From positions 1-37,900 of the forward strand of contig PNKB01000030.1 in assembly GCA_013997645.1 (NCBI GenBank): a DNA stretch of 37,900 nt, read 5' to 3'. Made by a program: the position numbers and the translations under genes. Below the pieces are notes generated by a model, which was given only the letters and a program-made list of their open reading frames with translations, made no database searches and was not told where the DNA came from. The stretch is from Cyanobacteria bacterium PR.3.49. GTDB taxonomy: Bacteria > Cyanobacteriota > Vampirovibrionia > Obscuribacterales > Obscuribacteraceae. Of the stretch, positions 25,334-33,519 are shown piece after piece (position 1 is the first letter of the stretch; each line of letters starts with the position of its first letter).

Positions 25334-26119
25334 TTAGTCGATCTTAGTCTGTGGGTCCAAACCCCATCCGATCAAGATTTCTCTTTCTTCGCTCGGTGAC
25401 TTTGCCTTTTTGAATTTGGCATTGGACTGGCCTTTGACTCGGCGCTCACATTCAGCCCACGTTTTGTGGCGCTGCAAAACACCATTGTGGTAGCTCAAGT
25501 AAGAAGCCGGACCTGATGAGCCGCTTCCTCGATTGCCGCCTGGTGTGGTATTGCTGCCGGTGCCGGCCGGTTTTTTATTTTCAGGAATAGGTTCGGCATC
25601 AGGTAGTTCGCTTAGGTCAATAAAATACCCCTCGCGCGGTCCGACATAGAGTTGCTCGCGTTTGTTCTTTGCAAATGCTACAGCAATTTCGTCGCAACGT
25701 TCGTTGCCTGGATATCCTGAATGCCCACGCACGTAGCGCCAGTCAATTGTGGACGGCTTCAGGCGCGTTACCTGTCGCAACAGCTCTTCCCATAGCTCAC
25801 GATTGGCGACATCCTTACCATCTGCGCTTTTCCATCCGCGCGAGCGCCAGCCCCAGATCCACTGCGTGATGCCTTTTATGACATACGAAGAGTCCGTATA
25901 TAAAACGATAGGACACTGTTCTTTCGGCTCGAGCATGGCCAGTGCGCGGATGGCGGCTGCCATTTCCATCCTGTTGTTGGTTGTCTCTTTGACTCCGCCG
26001 CCTAGTTCATGGACATTGCCGTCCGGCAGTAAAACAATGCACGCCCAGCCGCCGGGGCCGGGATTACCGGTGCAAGCGCCGTCAGTGTAAATCAGGACTG
26101 ATGAAGGATCGAGAGGCAT
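25334..26119 (-). CDS. rnhA: Ribonuclease HI with C-terminal hybrid-binding (viroplasmin-like) domain
   Basis: A 261-residue RNase HI that cuts the RNA strand of RNA-DNA hybrids. The catalytic set is complete: D13 (YTDGACTGN), E52 (NRMEMAA), D76 (YTDSSYV) and D143 (ERCDEIA), with H133 (RGHSG). The enzyme domain ends near residue 155. A Gly/Ser/Pro linker (about 180-205) follows, and residues 206-253 match the RNase H1 hybrid-binding / Caulimovirus viroplasmin domain (YLSYHNGV, KTWAECERRVKGQSNAKFKK). In eukaryotic RNase H1 and most bacterial examples I know, that domain is N-terminal, so the order here is reversed. ATG 26119 lies 12 bases after the upstream gene's stop, suggesting one operon. 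Confidence 0.93.
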   Translation of the reverse strand: MPLDPSSVLIYTDGACTGNPGPGGWACIVLLPDGNVHELGGGVKETTNNRMEMAAAIRALAMLEPKEQCPIVLYTDSSYVIKGITQWIWGWRSRGWKSADGKDVANRELWEELLRQVTRLKPSTIDWRYVRGHSGYPGNERCDEIAVAFAKNKREQLYVGPREGYFIDLSELPDAEPIPENKKPAGTGSNTTPGGNRGSGSSGPASYLSYHNGVLQRHKTWAECERRVKGQSNAKFKKAKSPSEEREILIGWGLDPQTKID

Positions 26120-26131
26120 GGTGCAGAAGAC

Positions 26132-27007
26132 TTATCGCGTTCCTTTTTTCAAATTCTTGATTGCTTTTGCTGCCAATTCTTCATCTGGATAATTCTTTTC
26201 CAGCTCGGCTGACAGAGTCGAGGCCATCCATTTTTCCGCGCCTTCTGTATCTGCCCACAGATAGCCGCTGTCCATGACGTAGGCGACTGCTTCTCTTTCG
26301 TCGCCGAATCCGACTGTTGAAGGTGTTTCCTCCGGAAGCGGCAGTACTTCGGCCAGGTAAATAGGCACATGAATATTGGTATTAAACGCTTTTACCAGCT
26401 GCTGATTCGTCCTATCCGAGGCTCCATACTTACGAAAAAGGTGCAATGCTTTCGTGTAACTGAGAACAGCGCTCACTTCGTCTTCGTGCTTAGCCAGAAG
26501 TTTGTCCAGCTCTTCATTGCATTTTGCTTCGTAAAGGCAAGTTGCCAGACTGTAGCGAATTCCTTGATGGTCAGTCGGATTCCATTCCATCAATTTGCGA
26601 TAGATCGAAAGCGCTTCCAAAATTTCGTCTTCCCATTGCAAATCGATAGCCAGCATAGCCATCGCATGCATGAGCGGTCGCGTTTCGCTAGCCAACCAAA
26701 AGCTTCCTTTGTACCGGCGCTCCCAGTCGGCGCCGAGCACTTTCTCGGCCGCTGCGACCGCTTTGCGGTAAATCTTGATGCGTGCCGGACGATCGTTCGT
26801 TTCCTCGGCAATCAGCGTGTGGGCTTCGGCGCAATCCGCAAAAATCTCCAGCGCCTCTTTTGCCAGAGCAACACGTTTTTTCCCTTCCTCGGCTCGTGCT
26901 TCCGACACCTTTTTTTGTGCAAGCTTGAGTTCGTCCGGAATTTTGTGCGCGCCGGCTGGTTCGCGGCGGAGCAGGAAAACATTTGATTTTGTGGTGCGCT
27001 TTGTCAC
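26132..27007 (-). CDS. ST7-like TPR-fold protein
   Basis: A 291-residue helical protein with no signal peptide. Two or three TPR-like units are visible (about 28-70, 110-165, 170-200). The C-terminal part (about 208-270) contains 'NIHVPIYL', 'PLPEETP' and 'GFGDEREAVAY...WADTEGAEKWM'. This resembles the conserved end of the eukaryotic ST7 (suppressor of tumorigenicity 7) family and its bacterial relatives. A 'DWERRYKGSFWLASETRPLMHAM' stretch near 94-116 also fits that group. The function in bacteria is unknown. It lies between the UvrA-like and RNase HI genes on the same strand. The ATG at 27007 lacks a strong Shine-Dalgarno. Confidence 0.7.
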   Translation of the reverse strand: MTKRTTKSNVFLLRREPAGAHKIPDELKLAQKKVSEARAEEGKKRVALAKEALEIFADCAEAHTLIAEETNDRPARIKIYRKAVAAAEKVLGADWERRYKGSFWLASETRPLMHAMAMLAIDLQWEDEILEALSIYRKLMEWNPTDHQGIRYSLATCLYEAKCNEELDKLLAKHEDEVSAVLSYTKALHLFRKYGASDRTNQQLVKAFNTNIHVPIYLAEVLPLPEETPSTVGFGDEREAVAYVMDSGYLWADTEGAEKWMASTLSAELEKNYPDEELAAKAIKNLKKGTR

Positions 27008-27173
27008 TGCTAAGACCTCGGCGGTTGCGCGTTGTGGCGACGAAACCTTGATTCTATCAGAGTTGTGTGTGAATCAGGCAGGCGACTTTGGTGTATATCG
27101 CAAATGTATATTTTGGGCGTTGTCTGGGGGCGTGTTCTGGAGGTGGCAGATGAAACGCGGCAAATCTTTGTGG

Positions 27174-29708
27174 TCACGAGTTCATTGATTTCAGCTTTGC
27201 CGCCAGATAAGGCGCGGTTTTGCTGCCCGAAGATTTTGATACTTTCTCTGGGCTTCCGCTGGCAGTGACTCGCCCGCCTGCGCTGCCCGCACCAGGGCCA
27301 AGGTCGATTACCCAGTCGGCAGCCGCCACCACATCCATGTCATGCTCAACCACAATCACAGTGTTTCCGCCATCGACCAGTGCATGCATGAGCATCATGA
27401 GTTTTTCCACGTCTGCCGGATGTAGTCCCGTTGTCGGCTCATCAAGCAAATACAATGAGTTGCCGGACTGAACGCGCTGCAATTCCGTTGCCAGCTTAAT
27501 GCGCTGAGCCTCCCCGCCGGATAGCTCTGTTGCCGGCTGTCCCAGCTTGAGATAGCCAAGTCCGACTTCTTTCAATGTCTTCAGCGCGCGCTCTACTGCT
27601 GGTAATTCAGTGAAAAAGTCACTGGCGGTATCGACGGTCATGTCCAGGACCTCGGCAATGCTCAGGTCGCGATACTTGATAGCGAGAGTTTCTTCGTTAT
27701 ATCTGGTCCCTTTGCAGGAGGCGCACGGCGTGTAGACGCTGGGCAAAAACAAAAGCTCCACTGTGACGAACCCTTCGCCTTCGCAGGTGGTGCAGCGTCC
27801 GCCCTCGACGTTGAATGAGAATCGGCCGGCGTTAAATCCCTGAGATTTTGCTTGCGGTGTTGCAGCGAATTTCTTGCGTATAAAGTCAAATAGCCCGGTG
27901 TAGGTTGCCAGATTAGAGCGCGGAGTTCGACCGATTGGTTTTTGATCGACGCAAACAAGTCGCTTGATGTTTTCGATTCCCTCGATTTTTGCCGGTCGTT
28001 GAAATTCTAAATCTTCCTCGAGTTCGTCCGTCTCTTCTTCTGCTTCGTCATCGGTTTTCTGGCTGCCTAAAGCAGATTCGATTGTGTCTGCCAACACCTG
28101 GCTGATTAGAGTCGATTTGCCGGAGCCTGATATTCCCGTCACTACCGTCAGCACCGCCAGTGGTAGTTCAATATCGAGATTATTTAAGTTGTGCCTGTTG
28201 ACACCACTCAACTTCATCCAGCCGGCAGGCGTATTTGGTTTTCTTTTTTTATCCTTGCGCTCATTGAACACATACTCTCTGGTGACTGAATTTTTCGCTT
28301 TAGCCAGACCATCTAAAGGTCCGCTATAAAGCAGCTCACCGCCATTGTTACCGGCATACGGACCGATATCTACGATCCAATCCGCTTGACGCACAAGGTC
28401 CATTTCGTGCTCGACAACAAACAACGAATTGCCTTCTTCTTTCAATTTTGTGATTGTTTTGAAAAGTGCTTCTGTATCAGCTGGGTGCAATCCGGCTGAA
28501 GGTTCATCAAGAACATAGACCACACCGAACAATCCGGAGCGAAGTTGGGTCGTCAGGCGCAGCCGCTGCAATTCGCCAGCCGAAAGGCTTGGCGTGGAGC
28601 GATCTAATGAAAGATAGTCGAGTCCCAGTTCGTGAAGCAGCGCAATTCTATCCATGAGATCGGTGACGATCATTTTTGCAACTTCTTCGTTGGCTGAAGT
28701 CGCATCGATTCCTCTTTTGGCCGAACCCTTAGCGTTCAACTCTTGTCCTAGCACGCCCGCCAATTCCGACAGTGCCATTTGCGATAAATCGGCTATGTCG
28801 TATTTGCCGAATTTGACTGCAAGTGCTTCCGCTCTCAAGCGCTTTCCATTGCAGCTGGAACACAAAGATTTCTCCATGAATCGAGCCACTCTTTTGCGAA
28901 GAGTGGCACTTTGTGTGGTACCAAATGTGTGCCGTACATAAACCGCGGCACTCATGTATGTCCCCTGATATGGGCGCTGAATTCTGTGTGCTTCGCGCTG
29001 TGCATGAACGGTGACGACCGGTTTTTCTTCCGTAAACAAAATCCAGTCGCGGTCTTTCTTTGGTAATTCTTTCCATGGCTTGTCGACGGCGTATCCAAGC
29101 ACGTCGAGAATATCGCGATAATTTTTTCCCTGCCACGCGCCCGGCCATGCGGCGACTGCACCATCACGAATGCTGAGCGTGTCGTCCGGCACCAGTGACG
29201 CTTCACTGACCGTATGGCGAATGCCTATGCCGTGACAGTCGGGACATGCACCGGTATGCGTATTAGGTGAGAAGGCATCGGAGTCCAGTCGCTCCGTTGC
29301 ATTTTTCGGATACGTCCCGGCGCGCGAAAAAAGCATTCGCAATGAGTTTGACAAATTAGTTATGGTGCCAACGGATGAACGCGCAGTCGGTTCGCCTCTT
29401 CTTTGCTGCAGCGCCACTGCCGGTGGAAGTCCGCGAATGTCCGTCACGTTGGGTGCAGGCAATTGTGCAATAAGGCGCCTGGCGTATGGTGCAATCGAAT
29501 CGAAATATCTGCGTTGCGCTTCGGCAAAAATCGTCCCGAAAGCTATTGAAGATTTTCCCGAGCCGGAAACACCAGTGAACACGACAAAAGAGTTGCGCGG
29601 AATATCGACATCGATGCCGCGCAAATTGTTTTGCCGAGCGCCGCGCACTTCGACGAAGCCGTCTTTGTGAATAATTTTCTTCGAAACCGTACTCTTCATT
29701 TGCTTCAT
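27174..29708 (-). CDS. UvrA2-like ABC ATPase (excinuclease ABC subunit A paralogue)
   Basis: An 844-residue UvrA-family protein with two ABC modules. Walker A motifs are GVSGSGKS (K52) and GISGSGKS (K531); signature motifs are LSAGELQRL (about 376) and LSGGEAQRI (about 730). Zinc-type cysteine pairs occur as CPDCHG (about 154), CSSCNG, and CTTCEG/CASCKG (about 640-660). At 844 residues it is shorter than housekeeping UvrA (about 940), as expected of class II UvrA/UvrA2 proteins that lack part of the UvrB-binding insert. These are linked to DNA damage tolerance or drug resistance. I chose ATG 29708; ATG 29699 is close behind. The frame is open 89 codons further upstream and would overlap glnS, which I reject. 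No uvrB or uvrC is nearby. Confidence 0.85.
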   Translation of the reverse strand: MKQMKSTVSKKIIHKDGFVEVRGARQNNLRGIDVDIPRNSFVVFTGVSGSGKSSIAFGTIFAEAQRRYFDSIAPYARRLIAQLPAPNVTDIRGLPPAVALQQRRGEPTARSSVGTITNLSNSLRMLFSRAGTYPKNATERLDSDAFSPNTHTGACPDCHGIGIRHTVSEASLVPDDTLSIRDGAVAAWPGAWQGKNYRDILDVLGYAVDKPWKELPKKDRDWILFTEEKPVVTVHAQREAHRIQRPYQGTYMSAAVYVRHTFGTTQSATLRKRVARFMEKSLCSSCNGKRLRAEALAVKFGKYDIADLSQMALSELAGVLGQELNAKGSAKRGIDATSANEEVAKMIVTDLMDRIALLHELGLDYLSLDRSTPSLSAGELQRLRLTTQLRSGLFGVVYVLDEPSAGLHPADTEALFKTITKLKEEGNSLFVVEHEMDLVRQADWIVDIGPYAGNNGGELLYSGPLDGLAKAKNSVTREYVFNERKDKKRKPNTPAGWMKLSGVNRHNLNNLDIELPLAVLTVVTGISGSGKSTLISQVLADTIESALGSQKTDDEAEEETDELEEDLEFQRPAKIEGIENIKRLVCVDQKPIGRTPRSNLATYTGLFDFIRKKFAATPQAKSQGFNAGRFSFNVEGGRCTTCEGEGFVTVELLFLPSVYTPCASCKGTRYNEETLAIKYRDLSIAEVLDMTVDTASDFFTELPAVERALKTLKEVGLGYLKLGQPATELSGGEAQRIKLATELQRVQSGNSLYLLDEPTTGLHPADVEKLMMLMHALVDGGNTVIVVEHDMDVVAAADWVIDLGPGAGSAGGRVTASGSPEKVSKSSGSKTAPYLAAKLKSMNS

Positions 29709-29941
29709 TAAAACATACAGGAATTTGTCGAAGGGTTTGCCTCCTGCACCGGCAAAGGCTGCACCGCTCAAGTCGGCTCCTTCTAAGACAGGCTCCGACC
29801 GTGCGGTTGTAAGTAGCTGGGCTGGGTTGTTTGTCAAGCAACGTGCCGTTACTTTTCGGCGCTTTGCCCCGCCCTGCAGCACCGTTCGCGGTAAAATAGC
29901 CTCTCTTACAGCATATTTTCGCAACCACAGGAGTCCAATCC

Positions 29942-31660
29942 GTGAGTTCTTCCGCTTCCGCACCTGCGAAACCAAGCGATTTCATCAGGGATATCATCAA
30001 CGAAGACCTTCAGGCCGAGCGCCACAAAAAGGTGTTGACGCGTTTCCCTCCAGAACCGAATGGTTTTCTCCACATCGGGCATGCCAAGTCCATTTGCCTG
30101 AATTTCGGGCTCGCCAACGAATATGCCGAAAAACTGCCGGGCAGCGGAACAGGTTGCAACCTCAGATTCGATGACACCGACCCGGCCAAGGAAGATACGC
30201 TGTTCGAAGACGGCATTCAGGAAGATGTCCGCTGGCTCGGCTTCGAGTGGACTGGATTTTTCCATGCCAGCGATTATTTCGAGAAAATGTATGAATATGG
30301 CGAGCACCTCATACAGTCAGGCAAAGCTTATGTTTGCAGTTTGTCGGACGCAGAGGCGAAACAGTACCGTGGCGATGTGAAGACGCCTGGTACAAATAGT
30401 CCCTTTCGCGACCGCACTGTGGAAGAAAATTTAGATTTATTCCGCCGCATGCGCAAAGGCGAGTTTAAAGACGGTGAGCATGTCCTGCGCGCCAAAATCG
30501 ATATGGCCAATGCCAACATGAAAATGCGCGATCCGATGCTTTATCGCATCAGGCATACAGCGCACCATATGACCGGCGATACGTGGTGCATTTATCCTAT
30601 GTATGACTACGCGCACCCGATTTCTGATGCCCTGGAAGGCATTACCCATAGTATCTGCACGCTCGAATTTGAAAACAATCGTGAGTTGTACGACTGGGTA
30701 ATCGACAATTTGATCGACTTTGCAAAATTCCCCAGCCGCCCGCATCAATATGAATTTGCCAGGCTCAATTTGAATTACACGGTAATGAGCAAGCGCCGCC
30801 TGCTCGAGCTTGTGGAAGGAAAGCACGTTGACGGCTGGGATGACCCACGCCTGCCGACTATCGCAGGAATGCGCCGTCGTGGTATCACGCCCGAAGCAAT
30901 TCGTGCATTCTGTGCCACGGTCGGTGTAGCCAAGGCTAACAGCACTGTGGATATGGCGCAACTCGAATTCTGTATTCGCGATGACCTCAATCAAAAGGCA
31001 CCACGAGTGATGGCGGTTCTGAAACCACTAAAAGTAGTGATTGAGGGGTATCCGGACGATAAAGTCGAAGAACTCGACGCTTCTTACTGGCCTCATGATG
31101 TCCCGAAGGAAGGCTCGCGGAAAGTGCCATTCTGCAAGGAAATCTACATCGAGCAAGATGACTTCATGCTGGAGCCGCCTAAAGACTACTTCCGTCTGGC
31201 ACCCGGTCAGGAAGTGCGATTGAGATATGCATATTGCATCAAGTGCACGGATGTCGTCAAAGATGATGAAGGCAATGTCACTGAAGTCCGTTGCACTTAC
31301 GACCCTGACACGCTCGGGAATAATCCGGTCGGTCGCAAGGTGAAAGGCACTATTCATTGGGTGAGCGCGCGTCACTCGGTGGATGCAGAAGTGCGTTTAT
31401 ATGACCGGCTGCTTTCAGTTGAAGCTCCGCCGACCGGCAAGGACAGCGAGTTTCTCAACGCCATCAATCCGAATGCACTGCAAGTTTTGAAAGGCTGCAA
31501 GCTGGAAAGAAGCTTGGGCGAAGCGAAGGCGGCAGACCGTTTTCAATTTGAGCGGCAAGGCTATTTTGTCGTAGATACCAAAGACACCAAACCTGGTGCG
31601 CTGGTATTCAACCGCATAGTCACGCTGAAAGACTCATGGGCTAAAGCTCAAAAGAAATAG
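29942..31660 (+). CDS. glnS: Glutaminyl-tRNA synthetase
   Basis: A 572-residue class I synthetase that charges tRNA-Gln with glutamine. The ATP site shows [12 protein letters not shown] (HIGH at residues 44-47) and VMSKR at about 281-285, the KMSKS equivalent seen in GlnRS. The N-terminal [18 protein letters not shown] and [11 protein letters not shown] are close to E. coli GlnRS, and the C-terminal two-barrel anticodon-binding region (about 345-565) is complete. The start is a GTG with AGGAG nine bases upstream. Many bacteria lack GlnRS and use GatCAB instead, so its presence is a lineage clue. It is divergent from the UvrA2-like gene (233-base gap with a possible TAAAAT -10 at 29892-29897). 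Confidence 0.96.
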   Translation: MSSSASAPAKPSDFIRDIINEDLQAERHKKVLTRFPPEPNGFLHIGHAKSICLNFGLANEYAEKLPGSGTGCNLRFDDTDPAKEDTLFEDGIQEDVRWLGFEWTGFFHASDYFEKMYEYGEHLIQSGKAYVCSLSDAEAKQYRGDVKTPGTNSPFRDRTVEENLDLFRRMRKGEFKDGEHVLRAKIDMANANMKMRDPMLYRIRHTAHHMTGDTWCIYPMYDYAHPISDALEGITHSICTLEFENNRELYDWVIDNLIDFAKFPSRPHQYEFARLNLNYTVMSKRRLLELVEGKHVDGWDDPRLPTIAGMRRRGITPEAIRAFCATVGVAKANSTVDMAQLEFCIRDDLNQKAPRVMAVLKPLKVVIEGYPDDKVEELDASYWPHDVPKEGSRKVPFCKEIYIEQDDFMLEPPKDYFRLAPGQEVRLRYAYCIKCTDVVKDDEGNVTEVRCTYDPDTLGNNPVGRKVKGTIHWVSARHSVDAEVRLYDRLLSVEAPPTGKDSEFLNAINPNALQVLKGCKLERSLGEAKAADRFQFERQGYFVVDTKDTKPGALVFNRIVTLKDSWAKAQKK

Positions 31661-31700
31661 GGCTAGAAAATCTAACCTCGCTTAATAAGGAGAGTCCGTC

Positions 31701-32741
31701 ATGAAGAATTTCTCGACGTGCATTTGGCTGGATGATCAAGCAGAAGAGCTTTTCAATTTTTATCAAGGCGTTTTCAAAAACGCAAAACGACTGCGATCAT
31801 CGAATTACACAGAAGCCAGCTCAAAAATGGCGGGACGTCCGGTCGGCAGTTTGATGACTCTCGAATTCGAGATTGAAGGGCAAGAATTCATGGCACTCAA
31901 CGGCGGCCCAATGTTCAAACCCAATCCCAGCATTTCTTTCACCATTTGCTGCCAAACCGCTGCCGAAGTAGACGAGCTTTTCAACAAGCTCTCTGAAGGC
32001 GGTCAAGTTATGATGCCTGCTGACACTTATCCTTTTAGTGAGAGATTCGGCTGGGTCTGCGATAAGTATGGCGTCAACTGGCAAATAAATGCAGTTCCAG
32101 ATAATTCTTCAGCCAAACTTGTTCCTACTCTCATGTTCGTTGGTGCTGTTGCCGGCAGAGCGGAAGAAGCGATGAAGCATTACACTTCCATTTTCGCGAA
32201 CTCGAAAATCGTTTCGATCACTAGATATGAAGAAGGTGAGTGGGACAAACCTGGTTATGTTAAACATGCGACCTTCGAGCTCAACGGTGAGCGTTTCATG
32301 GCGCAAGACAGCGGCGGACCGCATGCCTTCTCGTTCAATGAAGGTATTTCATTCATCATCAATTGCAAAACGCAGGAAGAAGTAAACGATTTTTGGACAA
32401 AGCTTTGCGATGGTGGCAGACCGAGTCAGTGCGGATGGCTCACCGATAAATTCGGTGTGTCGTGGCAAATTGTGCCGACCGTGCTTGCTGACATGATGGC
32501 GGATGGTGATCCGGAGCGATACGAGCGTGTGGTTAATGCCTTGATGCAGATGACAAAACTCGACATCGCCGCATTAAAAGCCGCGTACGACCATGGTGCC
32601 TTTGATGACTCCATGCGGTTCGCTGGTGGTTACGAAGATTTCGTTCTTGTTCTCCATGCCGAGCGGTTCCAAATTGAAGGGCAGTCTGTGCAGATTGGGC
32701 AGTGTCAGGCTGATTTCTTCAATGTCGCTGACTGCAGCTAA
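31701..32741 (+). CDS. Double-domain PhnB-like VOC superfamily protein
   Basis: A 346-residue protein with two tandem PhnB-like glyoxalase/VOC modules (about 1-135 and 142-270), the family often mislabelled '3-demethylubiquinone-9 3-methyltransferase'. Each starts with a 'F..A.E.F..YQ.VF.N' or 'AEEAMKHYTSIF.NSKI' pattern and ends with 'GW..DK[YF]GV.WQI' (about 119-130 and 250-258). The usual family end, 'LDIAALKAAYDHG', is at about 289-301. The frame then continues 45 residues that have no family match and lie antisense to the end of the urate oxidase gene (overlap 32574-32741). Loss of an original stop is a likely cause. AAGGAG lies nine bases before the ATG. Biochemical function is unknown. 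Confidence 0.85.
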   Translation: MKNFSTCIWLDDQAEELFNFYQGVFKNAKRLRSSNYTEASSKMAGRPVGSLMTLEFEIEGQEFMALNGGPMFKPNPSISFTICCQTAAEVDELFNKLSEGGQVMMPADTYPFSERFGWVCDKYGVNWQINAVPDNSSAKLVPTLMFVGAVAGRAEEAMKHYTSIFANSKIVSITRYEEGEWDKPGYVKHATFELNGERFMAQDSGGPHAFSFNEGISFIINCKTQEEVNDFWTKLCDGGRPSQCGWLTDKFGVSWQIVPTVLADMMADGDPERYERVVNALMQMTKLDIAALKAAYDHGAFDDSMRFAGGYEDFVLVLHAERFQIEGQSVQIGQCQADFFNVADCS

Positions 32742-33455
32742 TACTGCATCACCCATAGCAAACAATGTTTGCTGCGCTGAGAGGCTGTGGTGCCCTGCGA
32801 ATGTTTCCAACATTAGGCTGCGGGCTTTGGAAAAAGCAGAATTGAAATCACAGTTGGTGCCCTTCCATGTCCATCTTGCTTCAATCTTGGTGCCGAAGAT
32901 TCGGTCTGTTGTAGGCTTCAGTGTTGTGTATGAGTCTGTGATGTAGCCCGTGAATTCGGAGCCGGTAATTTTTGCCACTACCAGATTGTCGATACCAGAG
33001 GTGATTTTAGTTGCCTTGCTGGTCATTTGAATGTGCGTGTAGCGTTGGTCGCCTCTGTCTTTGACGAAGGCGGTGTCGTGATGACCGTTGTCAATTGCGA
33101 TGGGAACCCACATGTCTTCACTAATTCTGACGTTGGCTTCGTCGACATGTTTGTAGTGATCCAGGAAGTGTTTTGCCAGAGCGAGTCCGTATTCTTCAAT
33201 ACTGTTCAAATCATTTCTTGCGCCGAAAACATAAACCATGTTCTTCATGGAATCCGTGGCAACAATTTTCGAGTTGTCGCCTTCGTAATAGCAGTCAGCA
33301 AACTCCGGGCCAGCAAGTTCGATTTCGACAGTGATTTCTTTCCAGGTCGGCACCTTGCCGGAACGATTAATTTTGCTCAGGCGGACCTGACTCTTTCCAT
33401 AGGAGTTCTTGACAAGAGTGCTGACGAACGATTTTTCCTTCACTCCCCCGCTCAT
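32574..33455 (-). CDS. Urate oxidase (uricase)
   Basis: A 293-residue cofactor-free uricase that oxidises urate with O2 to 5-hydroxyisourate and H2O2. Seen motifs include NSYGKSQVRL with the catalytic-type K21 and ATDSMKNMVY with T67-D68. 'SEFTGYITDSYTTLKPTTDRI' covers the substrate-binding Phe/Arg region. The triad-type His is H256 (LPNLHRLPFNL), and the terminal NKNEIFVTTSEPHGVIK is also family-typical. Length fits the family (about 300). AGGAG lies eight bases before the ATG. It follows the copper amine oxidase gene by 64 bases and is probably in the same operon. No 5-hydroxyisourate hydrolase or OHCU decarboxylase is in the window. Its 3' end overlaps the VOC gene antisense. Confidence 0.93.
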   Translation of the reverse strand: MSGGVKEKSFVSTLVKNSYGKSQVRLSKINRSGKVPTWKEITVEIELAGPEFADCYYEGDNSKIVATDSMKNMVYVFGARNDLNSIEEYGLALAKHFLDHYKHVDEANVRISEDMWVPIAIDNGHHDTAFVKDRGDQRYTHIQMTSKATKITSGIDNLVVAKITGSEFTGYITDSYTTLKPTTDRIFGTKIEARWTWKGTNCDFNSAFSKARSLMLETFAGHHSLSAQQTLFAMGDAVLAAVSDIEEISLTLPNLHRLPFNLEPLGMENKNEIFVTTSEPHGVIKGTMVVRGF

Positions 33456-33519
33456 GAATTCTTCTCCTCAGTGCTAGCTGCCAATTTTCGCGCCACCTTC
33501 AATGATGTGTCAAGCAAGG

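Noticed and set aside
26369-26986. 205-codon plus-strand ORF
   Set aside because: It is fully antisense to the ST7-like gene. The Phe/Arg/Gln-rich composition is typical of a shadow frame.
29356-30000. 214-codon minus-strand ORF overlapping the UvrA2-like and glnS starts
   Set aside because: It lies in another frame of the UvrA2-like gene, has an Arg/Cys-rich composition without any motif, and both overlapping genes have clear families.
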